Shown one piece after another: positions 16,876 to 25,092 of a DNA stretch of 64,000 nucleotides. The position numbers and the translations under genes were made by a program. Under the pieces are notes generated by a model. The model was not told the origin of the DNA, did not search any database, and saw only the letters and a list, made by a program, of their open reading frames with translations. Location of the stretch: assembly GCA_021299695.1 (NCBI GenBank), contig JAJTEK010000008.1, positions 1 through 64,000 of the forward strand, in the 5' to 3' direction. The stretch is from Pirellula sp. GTDB taxonomy: Bacteria > Planctomycetota > Planctomycetia > Pirellulales > Pirellulaceae. Position 1 is the first letter of the stretch, and each line of letters begins with the position of its first letter.

Positions 16876-17922
16876 TTGCATCAACCTATAGAGCCAAAGG
16901 TACCGGGGGCAAAAGTTCCCGGGGCACAGGTACCGGTGCTTGTCGATAGGGTTCGCTCAAGGCGTGTTTGGGCATCTTTGGCTCTACGATTGGTTATTTT
17001 AACGCTCGCTTTATTTTTCTTTGGCTTAGCGATCCGTCGGGCGGGTTTGGAGTTGTCCAAGAGCGAAGTTCCGCTCGATTGGAAATCGGTCCGTTGGAGC
17101 TATTGGGTATTGAGCGTTGTTTTTGGGGCCCTGGCGCTGATACCTCCGTGCCTTGCATGGCAATCGATCCTCAGGGACTTTGGCCAGAGCGTGCACTGGG
17201 CGAACTCTATGTATGCTTATTTCCTGGGGCATTTTGGCAAGTATGTTCCTGGCAAGGCGATGGCGGTAATCCTCAGGGTAGGGGAGCTTCATCGCCACGG
17301 TGTGATGGTACGACCTGCGATTGTCAGTGTCTTCATCGAGACGCTCACGTGTATCGCTACAGGTGCAATCCTCGGGGCGGTGCTCATTCAGTCGATGGCA
17401 GTCCCGCGATGGATGCAGCTTTCGGCTCTGGCCGGGATCCCCATGGCGTTCCTGGTGCTCTGGCCGCGTCCGTTTCGCTGGATCGTCGGTCGGATCGCAA
17501 GGAGTCGGATTGGAAGCATGAGCGCATCGGTGGTCCAAGCGATCGATGGTCCGTTGATGGGTCGCACGGTTGCCTGGAGCCTGCTTGGCTGGCTCTTTCA
17601 GGGAACATCGCTTTGGTTCGTGCTTCAATCGCTTGGGGGATTGCACGCTGAGTCCGTGATAGGGCTCACGGTCTGGCACAGTTGGCTCGTATGCATTGCG
17701 AGCATGAGTCTCGGGGCGCTTGCTGGCTTTTTGTCGATGTTGCCCGGAGGTGCCTTGGCCAGGGAGTTGGCTTCGATTTGGATTCTTTTGTCGATCGTGC
17801 CCGAGCCCATCGCATTGATAGCGACCGTCGTGGTACGAATTACCTCGATCATCGCGGAGGTATCGATGATCGCCCTGAGCAAGTGGATCCAGTATCGGCA
17901 CGGAGTCTGGAAATCCGCCTAG
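16876..17922 (+). CDS. Flippase-like / lysylphosphatidylglycerol-synthase-type membrane protein
   Basis: The 348-residue protein has about eight membrane helices and the marker YFLGHFGKYVPGK (about 115-127), typical of the LPG synthase TM region (UPF0104). Such proteins lacking the synthase domain are often near lipid- or glycan-building genes. The start is uncertain: TTG at 16876 places three 15-bp repeat units (V-P-G-A-Q type) at the N-terminus, and no later ATG precedes the first helix. Its stop overlaps the convergent small gene through one shared CTAG. Confidence 0.78.
   Translation: MHQPIEPKVPGAKVPGAQVPVLVDRVRSRRVWASLALRLVILTLALFFFGLAIRRAGLELSKSEVPLDWKSVRWSYWVLSVVFGALALIPPCLAWQSILRDFGQSVHWANSMYAYFLGHFGKYVPGKAMAVILRVGELHRHGVMVRPAIVSVFIETLTCIATGAILGAVLIQSMAVPRWMQLSALAGIPMAFLVLWPRPFRWIVGRIARSRIGSMSASVVQAIDGPLMGRTVAWSLLGWLFQGTSLWFVLQSLGGLHAESVIGLTVWHSWLVCIASMSLGALAGFLSMLPGGALARELASIWILLSIVPEPIALIATVVVRITSIIAEVSMIALSKWIQYRHGVWKSA
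16897..16941. repeat. In-frame 15-bp repeat array, GGTACCGG-type unit
   Basis: Three units, AAGGTACCGGGGGCA, AAAGTTCCCGGGGCA and CAGGTACCGGTGCTT, form the N-terminus of the flippase-like protein. They are related to the units at 8064-8093. Confidence 0.75.
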
Positions 17923-18206
17923 ATGGCCTTTGGACCTCGAACAGCTTGAGAGTAGATCGCCACGATGCTTCCGACGGCGAGCAAGGACCACGGAAACCAG
18001 TCCTTGGGTTGGAAGATTTTTCCTTGAGGCACCATCGGCTGGGAGTTCATCCAGGTATTTTGCTGGGGGGCGAACTTCGCATCTTCGAAGATACCTGGTG
18101 CGAACATCGCACTTTCGATCATCAAGCATTCCAGGCCGACGATGATCATCACGAGCCCGACGGCGCAGAAGAAGGCACGGTACAAGCTAGCCGGTCGGAG
18201 GAACAT
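17919..18206 (-). CDS. Small membrane protein, family not recognised
   Basis: From the ATG at 18206 this is 95 residues; a GTG at 18221 would add five. It has two hydrophobic segments (about 10-28 and 71-88) around a soluble stretch with PQQNTWMNSQPMVPQGKIF. I do not recognise the family. It converges on the flippase-like gene, and both stop codons are read from the same CTAG at 17919-17922. Confidence 0.6.
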   Translation of the reverse strand: MFLRPASLYRAFFCAVGLVMIIVGLECLMIESAMFAPGIFEDAKFAPQQNTWMNSQPMVPQGKIFQPKDWFPWSLLAVGSIVAIYSQAVRGPKAI

Positions 18207-18324
18207 GTTCACGTCGGGCACCTTCGGTTAAAAAAGTTGGGATGCGATCTTTCTTGGTAATTCTTCACAGGTTTCATCGGCCCGGCTGGGGCCTGGAATT
18301 AGGCATCCGGCGGAGGATTTCTCT

Positions 18325-18350
18325 GGAAAAAACTGGGGAAGTCCCTCGGA
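18325..18350. repeat. Degenerate palindromic module R
   Basis: GGAAAAAACTGGGGAAGTCCCTCGGA keeps the A-run arm and most of the GGGGACAGTCCCC core of module R, but the T-run arm is lost. It lies in the spacer upstream of the oxidoreductase gene and shows that the family is not confined to the left-end island. Confidence 0.55.
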
Positions 18351-18514
18351 ACCAAAAAATCGTCACGACGGTTCCAAGCCATTCAACTGGCACTCTTGAG
18401 GGCACGGTTTGAAATCCGCTGTGGCTTCGGTTACCTTTTAGATTCAGTCGGTAGGTCGGACTCCTGTCCGCCAAGCCTTTTACCACCTCTCTTTTTGTTT
18501 TCTGCAGAGTAGCC

Positions 18515-19849
18515 ATGAGCCATAAAAATCGTCGCCGCTTCCTCCAATCCACAACGGCCGTCACGGCTGGATATTGGGTAGCTGGAGGAATTGCCCCTAA
18601 GGAAAGTCGTTCCGCAATCGAAGAGATTCGCTTCGCATGCATCGGAGTCGGGGGCAAGGGCTCCAGCGATTCGAAGGATGCTGCCAACAACGGAAAGATC
18701 GTCGCGATCTGCGATGTCGACGACAACACCCTCAACGGTCGAAAGAAGGACGAAGACTTTGAAGATGCACAGACCTTCAATGACTTCCGCAAGATGTTTG
18801 ATAAGGTCGGCAAGGACATCGACGCGGTGACCGTCAGCACACCGGACCATACCCACGCAGTAGCCACAGGAATGGCGTTGAAGATGGGTAAGGCTTGTTA
18901 CACCCAAAAGCCATTGACCAGGACGATTTGGGAAGCTCGCAAAATCGCCGAACTCGCAGCCAGCTCCAAGGCAGCTACGCAGATGGGGAACCAAGGCTCC
19001 GAGAGCCCAGGGCTCCGAAGCGCTGCGGCCAAACTCAAGGCAGGGATTCTAGGCAATGTCAAAGAAATCCACATTTGGACCAACCGTCCCGTGTGGCCCC
19101 AAGGCATCCCACGTCCCGAAGAGCAACCGGTACCCAAGGAAATCCATTGGGACGAATTCATCGGACCCGTCGAGATGCGTCCTTACAACGCCGCATACCA
19201 CCCATTCAAGTGGCGTGGATTCTGGGCCTTCGGAACCGGTGCACTGGGCGATATGGCTTGCCATACCCTCAACGTCGCCTTCGCAGGCTGCGACTTGGTC
19301 AATCCCGTCAGCGTTCAAGCGACCACGACGGGCCACAACGGGGAGACGTTCCCAGGATCTTCGAAAATCAATTTCGAATTTGCTCCTACCAAGAACCGAC
19401 CTGCCATCAACATGATTTGGTACGACGGTGGAAACAAGGTCGATCCAGAGATGCTCGAGGGCCGCAAGCGAAGCGATAGTGGTTTGCTGATCATCGGTGA
19501 CAAGGGCAAGATGTACTCGCCGAACGACTACGGCGCCGAGTGCCTCTTTACCGGTGTTGAAGACAAAGAAGTCGACTTCGAACGCAGCCCTGGACACTTC
19601 AAGGAATTTGCGATCGCCATCAAGACCGGCAAACCGACTTGGTCGAACTTCGCCAACTACGCCGGCAAGATGACCGAAGTCATCCTCCTTGGCAACCTTG
19701 CCGTTTGGGCCGCAGGCCGAGCCAAGCAAGAGGGGCAGCAGGTCACCAGCGCCAAGCTTGAGTGGGACGCTGAGAACCTCAAGGTCAAGGGGACCAGCGA
19801 GTTCGACTCCATGATCAAGCCCCCGTACCGAGCAGGTTACGAACTGTAA
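18515..19849 (+). CDS. Tat-exported Gfo/Idh/MocA-family oxidoreductase
   Basis: The 444-residue protein opens with a twin-arginine signal (NRRRFLQSTTAVTAGYWVAGG), then a Rossmann domain with CIGVGGKGSSDSK (about 41-53) and the family motif TQKPLTR (about 129-135), where the catalytic Lys is kept but the usual preceding Glu is Gln. The C-terminal domain has the WRGFWAFGTGALGDMACHTLN stretch common to the planctomycete secreted members. They are NAD(P)-dependent sugar dehydrogenases with pre-bound cofactor exported through Tat. They are often numerous in these genomes. The gene stands alone with a possible terminator behind it. Confidence 0.92.
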   Translation: MSHKNRRRFLQSTTAVTAGYWVAGGIAPKESRSAIEEIRFACIGVGGKGSSDSKDAANNGKIVAICDVDDNTLNGRKKDEDFEDAQTFNDFRKMFDKVGKDIDAVTVSTPDHTHAVATGMALKMGKACYTQKPLTRTIWEARKIAELAASSKAATQMGNQGSESPGLRSAAAKLKAGILGNVKEIHIWTNRPVWPQGIPRPEEQPVPKEIHWDEFIGPVEMRPYNAAYHPFKWRGFWAFGTGALGDMACHTLNVAFAGCDLVNPVSVQATTTGHNGETFPGSSKINFEFAPTKNRPAINMIWYDGGNKVDPEMLEGRKRSDSGLLIIGDKGKMYSPNDYGAECLFTGVEDKEVDFERSPGHFKEFAIAIKTGKPTWSNFANYAGKMTEVILLGNLAVWAAGRAKQEGQQVTSAKLEWDAENLKVKGTSEFDSMIKPPYRAGYEL

Positions 19850-19930
19850 ATCTTTGGTTCTTAACCGATCTAAACCTAGCGATCGTAACGATTTTGACGG
19901 TTCGACGCTACGATGTGACATCAAAAACTC

Positions 19931-19961
19931 AAGACGCACGGGGCTCTGCTTCGTGCGTCTT
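19931..19961 (+). terminator. Possible intrinsic terminator
   Basis: AAGACGCACG (19931-19940) pairs perfectly with CGTGCGTCTT (19952-19961) across an 11-base loop, 80 bases after the oxidoreductase stop. The plus-strand tail GGCATTATTTC is a weak U-tract; the minus-strand side (GAGTTTTTG) is better, so it may be bidirectional. Confidence 0.55.
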
Positions 19962-20060
19962 GGCATTATTTCACTGAGAAAATTAAGACCTGTAAAAAAC
20001 GTAGCTTCTTACTACTATGGTGAGTCTATCGATGGACGACTCACCTAGACGCACTTCTCC

Positions 20061-21614
20061 ATGACCGAATCAAAAACCGTCTCGAAAAAAAACACCTTCT
20101 CCAAACTGTTTCTGGGCTGGTTAATCCCGATCGCGATCGCATCGGCGGGAGTTGCGGTCTACCTCGGGTTAGGCCAGCAGGCACCCAAGCAGGTTGCAAA
20201 CGACCTTTCGGATCCCCGAGTTGTTTTGACCCGAATGCCGATGGTCAACGTCGATAAGTTAGAGCGATTCGAGGGAATTGAAACCCTCGATGTCGAGCTT
20301 TCTGGAACGGTAGTACCATTCCGACAGGTCACCATCGGAGCCGAAGTTCCAGGACGGGTGGTTTTCAAAAGCGACAAGTGCCGAATCGGCCGCTACGTCA
20401 ACCGAGGTGAGCCTCTGCTTAAGCTCAATCCCAAGGATTACGAGCTTGAGATCGAACGCATCACGGCTTTGAAGGAAACCGAGTACGCTCAGCAGCGAGA
20501 ACTCGATCAGGAGATCGCCAATATCAAGCGTTCTTTGGTATTGGCCGAGGAGGAACTTGCTCTACAGGAAAAGGAGCTCTCAAGGCTGGCGTCTTTACCT
20601 GAAGGCTTCGCTAGCGAAACCGAGCGAGACCAAGCTAGAAGGCAGAGAATTCTCAGCGCCAACCAAGTCGTCACGTTTCAGAATCAGTGGCAGTTGCTTC
20701 AGACCCGAAGAGCCCGAATCGAACTTGCCGAACGATTGGCCGATACCCAATTGGCCCAAGCCAATGTCAATTTCGAACGCTCCGAGATCAAATCGCCGAT
20801 CTCGGGTGTGATTGTCAGCGAATCTGTCCAAGAAGATTCGTATGTGCAGCGGGGGGACAAGCTTTGCGTCATCGAAGACACCGAGCAGGTCGAAGTCAGT
20901 TGCAACCTCCGCACCGATCAACTTCTCTTGATCCTAGATCAACTCTCCGAGGGAGGCCTCAAGGATCCGTCGTCTAAGGTACTTCGATCCTCAAGTTATG
21001 AATTGCCTCCGACCCCTGTGCAGATCTCTTATCAGGTCGCTGGACGAAGCGATGTGGTTTATCAATGGAACGGGAAACTCAGTCGCTACGAGGGGATTGG
21101 GCTCGATACGCAGAGCCGCACTGTTCCGGTTCGCATAACCGTCGACAACCCACGAGACGTTCGGCGCAACGGAGTCCCGATCACCGAGGAAGGCAACGGA
21201 GGTTTGCCCGCGTTGGTCCGGGGCATGTTCGTCGATGTGAAGATCCAGACCAAGCCCAAGCAATCGTTGATTCTGATTCCCAAACTTGGGCTCAAACCCG
21301 GTGGACAACTCTGGGCCTTTGAGCCACAGGCGCAAAGCGATGCCCAATCCCAGGGTGCCGAGAAAACGGTCCTTCCTGACTTAAACCTCTCGAACCCCGA
21401 CGACTGGGTAATAGGGAAAGTCAAAGTCCTCCAAGGGATCAAAACGATTCGGATTTTGAGGGTACCCCATTTGGCAGATGGAGAGTATTGGATTGCCGAA
21501 GCCGGAGAGGGGCTTCAACCCGGAACGATGATTGTGACCTCTCCGCTTGCCAATCTCATCGGCGATGGATCGGACAAAGTGCGGACCGCCAAGCAGACGA
21601 TTACCCAAGAGTAA
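20061..21614 (+). CDS. RND efflux periplasmic adaptor (membrane fusion protein)
   Basis: The 517-residue protein has one N-terminal membrane anchor (about 16-36), a lipoyl half (TIGAEVPGRVVFKSDKCRIG, about 94-113), a long alpha-helical hairpin (about 135-235, with the TERDQARRQR turn), the second lipoyl half around ERSEIKSPISGVIV, and beta-barrel and proximal domains. This is the order of HlyD/AcrA adaptors. It ends 15 bases before the RND pump gene. No TolC-type gene is adjacent, so an outer-membrane partner must be elsewhere. Confidence 0.92.
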   Translation: MTESKTVSKKNTFSKLFLGWLIPIAIASAGVAVYLGLGQQAPKQVANDLSDPRVVLTRMPMVNVDKLERFEGIETLDVELSGTVVPFRQVTIGAEVPGRVVFKSDKCRIGRYVNRGEPLLKLNPKDYELEIERITALKETEYAQQRELDQEIANIKRSLVLAEEELALQEKELSRLASLPEGFASETERDQARRQRILSANQVVTFQNQWQLLQTRRARIELAERLADTQLAQANVNFERSEIKSPISGVIVSESVQEDSYVQRGDKLCVIEDTEQVEVSCNLRTDQLLLILDQLSEGGLKDPSSKVLRSSSYELPPTPVQISYQVAGRSDVVYQWNGKLSRYEGIGLDTQSRTVPVRITVDNPRDVRRNGVPITEEGNGGLPALVRGMFVDVKIQTKPKQSLILIPKLGLKPGGQLWAFEPQAQSDAQSQGAEKTVLPDLNLSNPDDWVIGKVKVLQGIKTIRILRVPHLADGEYWIAEAGEGLQPGTMIVTSPLANLIGDGSDKVRTAKQTITQE

Positions 21615-21629
21615 AAAAGGAGTTCTTTT

Positions 21630-24600
21630 ATGAACGGAATTGTTCGCTGGGCTGTAAAGCATATGGCCGGGATCAACTTCTTGATCGTCGCGATCATGAT
21701 CGGCGGATTGGCGAGTTTCTTTGGGATGCGTCGTGAGACGTTTCCCGAGTTCCAGCTCGAGGTCGTCCTGGTCACTGTCCCTTATCCGGGCGCCACTCCC
21801 GACGAAGTCGAAAGTGGAATCTGCCAAAAAATCGAGGAGTCGGTACAGTCCCTCGCAGGGATCAAGAAACTCACGAGTATTTGTCGCGAGGGGAGCGGCT
21901 TTACCCTGATCCAACTCGAGCCAAGTGTCAAAGATGTGCAGCGAGTGCTCTCGGAGGTCCGTTCAGCGGTCGATCGGATTTCGGTGTTCTTTCCTGAACG
22001 CAGCGAGAAAGCCACGGTCGAGCAGATCACGTTTCGAACCCCTGCGATTCGCGTTGCAGTGCTCGGTCCGAATCATCGCGACGAGCAAAGTGAGCTGAAG
22101 CTTCGGAACTTTGCCGAGGACGTCCGCGATCGATTGATCGAATTGCCGAACGTTTCCCAAGCCCAGGTCGTCAACGTTAAGCCTTATCAGATCGATGTGG
22201 AGATCAGCGAGGATAACCTCAGGAAATACGGACTGACCTTAGGTCAAGTCGCCAGCATCATCCGCAAAGAGAACATGGAGTTGCCCAGCGGTCAGATCCG
22301 CAGCGAAGGCCAAGAGATCCTTTTGCGAGGCAAGAACAAGCGCGATCTGGGCGAGGACATCGCCAAGTTGCCTTTGGTCACCCAACCCAACGGGGTGATC
22401 CTGACGGTCGGCGATATTTCCAAGGTCCGCGACGAATTCGACGATGTCGCTGCGCTCAATGAGATCAATGGACGGCCTGCTCTGACGATCAGCATCGAGC
22501 GTACCAGCACCGAGGATTTGCTCAGCATTTCCGATGAGGTCCAAGAGGCCGTCGCAAAGATACCTGTGCCTGAGGGGTATTCCTTGATTGCCTGGGGGGA
22601 CGAGAGCATCGATGTGCGAGACCGCATCCGAATGCTGCGAGAGAACGGAATCCAGGGTGGCGTTGTCGTCTTTTTATTGCTGGCGATGTTTCTGAATCTG
22701 AGGTTGGCGTTTTGGGTGGCCATGGGGATCCCCATCAGCGTGCTCGGTGCTGCGATCGGACTGTATGCATTTGGCGAAACGCTCAACATGCTGACCATGT
22801 TCGCCTTTCTGATGGCTGTCGGAATTGTGGTCGACGACGGGATTGTTATCGGCGAGAACATCTATGCACACCGTGGGATGGGCAAATCGAATATTCAGGC
22901 TGCCATCGACGGAGCTTCCGAGGTTTTACCGAGCGTCTTTTCGAGCATCGCGACGACGATCATCGCATTTGTTCCATTGTTTTATGTCTCGGGGGTGATG
23001 GGCAAGTTCATCGCGGTCATGCCCGTAGCGATCGTATTGATGCTGCTGATCTCGCTTGTGGAGGCCTCGGTCGCCCTGCCAGGACACCTGTCTCACGAAT
23101 CGCATGCCCCCAAGAGCATGCTCGAGAAGCTGCAATACTATCTGATGCTTCCGATCCTGCCCATCGAGCGATTCTTCGATCGAATCTCGAAATTCAACAA
23201 TTCGATCCTCGATTGGTTTGGCGAACAATTCTACGGGCGGGTACTGAGGACTTTTTTACAAAATCCGCTTCTGCCGTTGGCTTTAGGATTTTCCCTCGTT
23301 GCCCTTGCCGTCGGCATGGTCCGGTCGGGCAAAGTTCCCTTCGAGTTCTTCCCGGATCTCGACGGCAAGACGATCATCGGCCAGGTCATCTATCCGGATG
23401 GAACGCCGGCGAACATCACCATGGCTGCTGCAAAGCGGATGGAACTGGCACTTCGTGAAATGAGTCAAGAGATCGACGACCAAGAGCGTAAGGATGGGAC
23501 GACCAAGACCCCTCCTCCGAGCGATCCGTCCTCTCCACGCGGTCCGGTGAAGCTGACGTTTTTGCGAGTCGGCTCGGCCGAGCAAGGGAATCAGGGGGCA
23601 GGTGACCGAAAGTCTGGTTCGCACGTCGCACAAGTCACTGCAGAGATCCACGATGCGACCGTGCGCAACGTCACGAGTGAGCAAATCATACGATGGTGGA
23701 GAGAGAAGGCGGGGCAATTTCCAGGAGCCGAACGTGTGACGTTCCAGGCCGCCAACATTGGGCCAGGAGGAAAGCCTTTGGAATTTAAAATATTAGCTCC
23801 TCGCGACGGAGTTGCTCAACTCGAGGCGGCTGTCGAGGAGGCCAAGGCCAAGCTAGCGACCTACGATGGTGTTTACGACATTCGTGACGATTCGAATCCG
23901 GGAAAGACCGAGTTTCAATTCACGATCAAGGATCGGGCCAAGGCGATCGGTATACGCCAAGACGATTTGAGTGAATCGATCCGAAGCGCCTACTACGGCG
24001 CGGAGGTGATGAGGCTCCAACGCGACCGGCACGAGGTGAAGTTGATGGTTCGCCACCCTAGTGAGGAGCGCCGTTCTCTGGCGGACTTCCAAGATTTACG
24101 AGTGCGGGGACCAGATGGGATCGAAAGGCCCATTTCCGAACTTGCTGAGATCAAGGTCACGCAGGGCTACTCCGAGATCAATCGTCTGGACCAAATGCGA
24201 TCGATCACCATCTCCTCGGAGCTCGATACGACCAAGGCCAATGCGACGACGATTGCAGGGGACCTGAGGAAGACGCTTGAGCAAGAATTCAAAACGAAGT
24301 ACCCAGATTTACGGTTCCGATGGGAAGGCCAGCAGGAAGAGACACGCGAATCCTTCAATTCATTGGCGATTGGTTTCACCGTAGCGATGGCGGCGATGTA
24401 CCTGCTTTTGGTCTTTGAGTTTCGATCCTACCTGCAGCCTTGGATCGTTCTATCGATCGTCCCATTTGGAATGGTAGGAGCGATCTTTGGGCATGCTTTG
24501 ATGGGCTTGCCATTGACCCTGTTTAGCATGTTCGGGATGGTGACACTCGCTGGGGTGGTCGTCAACGATTCGATCGTCTTGGTCGACTTTATCAACCAAT

Positions 24601-24965
24601 GCATCGAGAAAGGGATGAGGCCAGTCGATGCGATCATCAACGCTGGATCGCGTCGCTTGCGGGCTGTGTTTTTGACGAGCGTCACAACGGTCGCAGGACT
24701 TCTGCCGATGCTTTTAGAAAAGTCGTTTCAGGCTCAAGCCTTGATTCCGATGGCGACGAGTTTGGCATTCGGACTCATCGGGTCGACATTACTGGTCCTG
24801 ATCATGGTCCCCCTGTTGTACAGACTCTACGTTGCAGTCAGTTTCACCGATGAGCAGATGCTGGGGTTTGATCCCGAGACTCGTGTTCCGCTACCAAAGC
24901 CGAGTGCTTATAGCGAACCTGCACTTGGCCAAGAGCTCGGGCCGGTCGCAAAAGCCTATGGATGA
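21630..24965 (+). CDS. RND-family efflux pump (AcrB/MexB type)
   Basis: The 1,111-residue protein has 12 membrane helices and two large periplasmic loops. The proton-relay helix 4 carries the two adjacent Asp of VGIVVDDGIVIGENIY, and the repeated family motif GIPISVLGAAIGLY is present. A GGAG lies 10 bases before the start. It forms an operon with the adaptor 15 bases upstream. The sequence cannot separate drug from organic-anion or metal efflux. It is slightly longer than AcrB owing to a polar insert with KDGTTKTPPPSDPSSPRG-like sequence (about 620-640). Confidence 0.93.
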   Translation: MNGIVRWAVKHMAGINFLIVAIMIGGLASFFGMRRETFPEFQLEVVLVTVPYPGATPDEVESGICQKIEESVQSLAGIKKLTSICREGSGFTLIQLEPSVKDVQRVLSEVRSAVDRISVFFPERSEKATVEQITFRTPAIRVAVLGPNHRDEQSELKLRNFAEDVRDRLIELPNVSQAQVVNVKPYQIDVEISEDNLRKYGLTLGQVASIIRKENMELPSGQIRSEGQEILLRGKNKRDLGEDIAKLPLVTQPNGVILTVGDISKVRDEFDDVAALNEINGRPALTISIERTSTEDLLSISDEVQEAVAKIPVPEGYSLIAWGDESIDVRDRIRMLRENGIQGGVVVFLLLAMFLNLRLAFWVAMGIPISVLGAAIGLYAFGETLNMLTMFAFLMAVGIVVDDGIVIGENIYAHRGMGKSNIQAAIDGASEVLPSVFSSIATTIIAFVPLFYVSGVMGKFIAVMPVAIVLMLLISLVEASVALPGHLSHESHAPKSMLEKLQYYLMLPILPIERFFDRISKFNNSILDWFGEQFYGRVLRTFLQNPLLPLALGFSLVALAVGMVRSGKVPFEFFPDLDGKTIIGQVIYPDGTPANITMAAAKRMELALREMSQEIDDQERKDGTTKTPPPSDPSSPRGPVKLTFLRVGSAEQGNQGAGDRKSGSHVAQVTAEIHDATVRNVTSEQIIRWWREKAGQFPGAERVTFQAANIGPGGKPLEFKILAPRDGVAQLEAAVEEAKAKLATYDGVYDIRDDSNPGKTEFQFTIKDRAKAIGIRQDDLSESIRSAYYGAEVMRLQRDRHEVKLMVRHPSEERRSLADFQDLRVRGPDGIERPISELAEIKVTQGYSEINRLDQMRSITISSELDTTKANATTIAGDLRKTLEQEFKTKYPDLRFRWEGQQEETRESFNSLAIGFTVAMAAMYLLLVFEFRSYLQPWIVLSIVPFGMVGAIFGHALMGLPLTLFSMFGMVTLAGVVVNDSIVLVDFINQCIEKGMRPVDAIINAGSRRLRAVFLTSVTTVAGLLPMLLEKSFQAQALIPMATSLAFGLIGSTLLVLIMVPLLYRLYVAVSFTDEQMLGFDPETRVPLPKPSAYSEPALGQELGPVAKAYG

Positions 24966-25017
24966 ACGAACCAATGGCATTGACCGGTAGCTGCGAGTTA
25001 CGCCTCCGCCGGGCAAG

Positions 25018-25049
25018 CCCGACGGTAGGCTTACATAGTTGCCGTCGGG
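25018..25049. other. Hairpin between convergent genes
   Basis: CCCGACGG (25018-25025) pairs with CCGTCGGG (25042-25049). It lies in the 127-base gap between the ends of the pump gene and the kinase gene. There is no U-tract, so Rho-independent termination is not proven. Confidence 0.45.
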
Positions 25050-25092
25050 GCCAGGATTTGCAGCCATCGAGCTGACCGGGGCTCGGTAATGC

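Noticed and set aside
25018-25049. A Rho-independent terminator between the pump and kinase genes
   Set aside because: The hairpin has no T-run on either strand, so I list it only as a hairpin.
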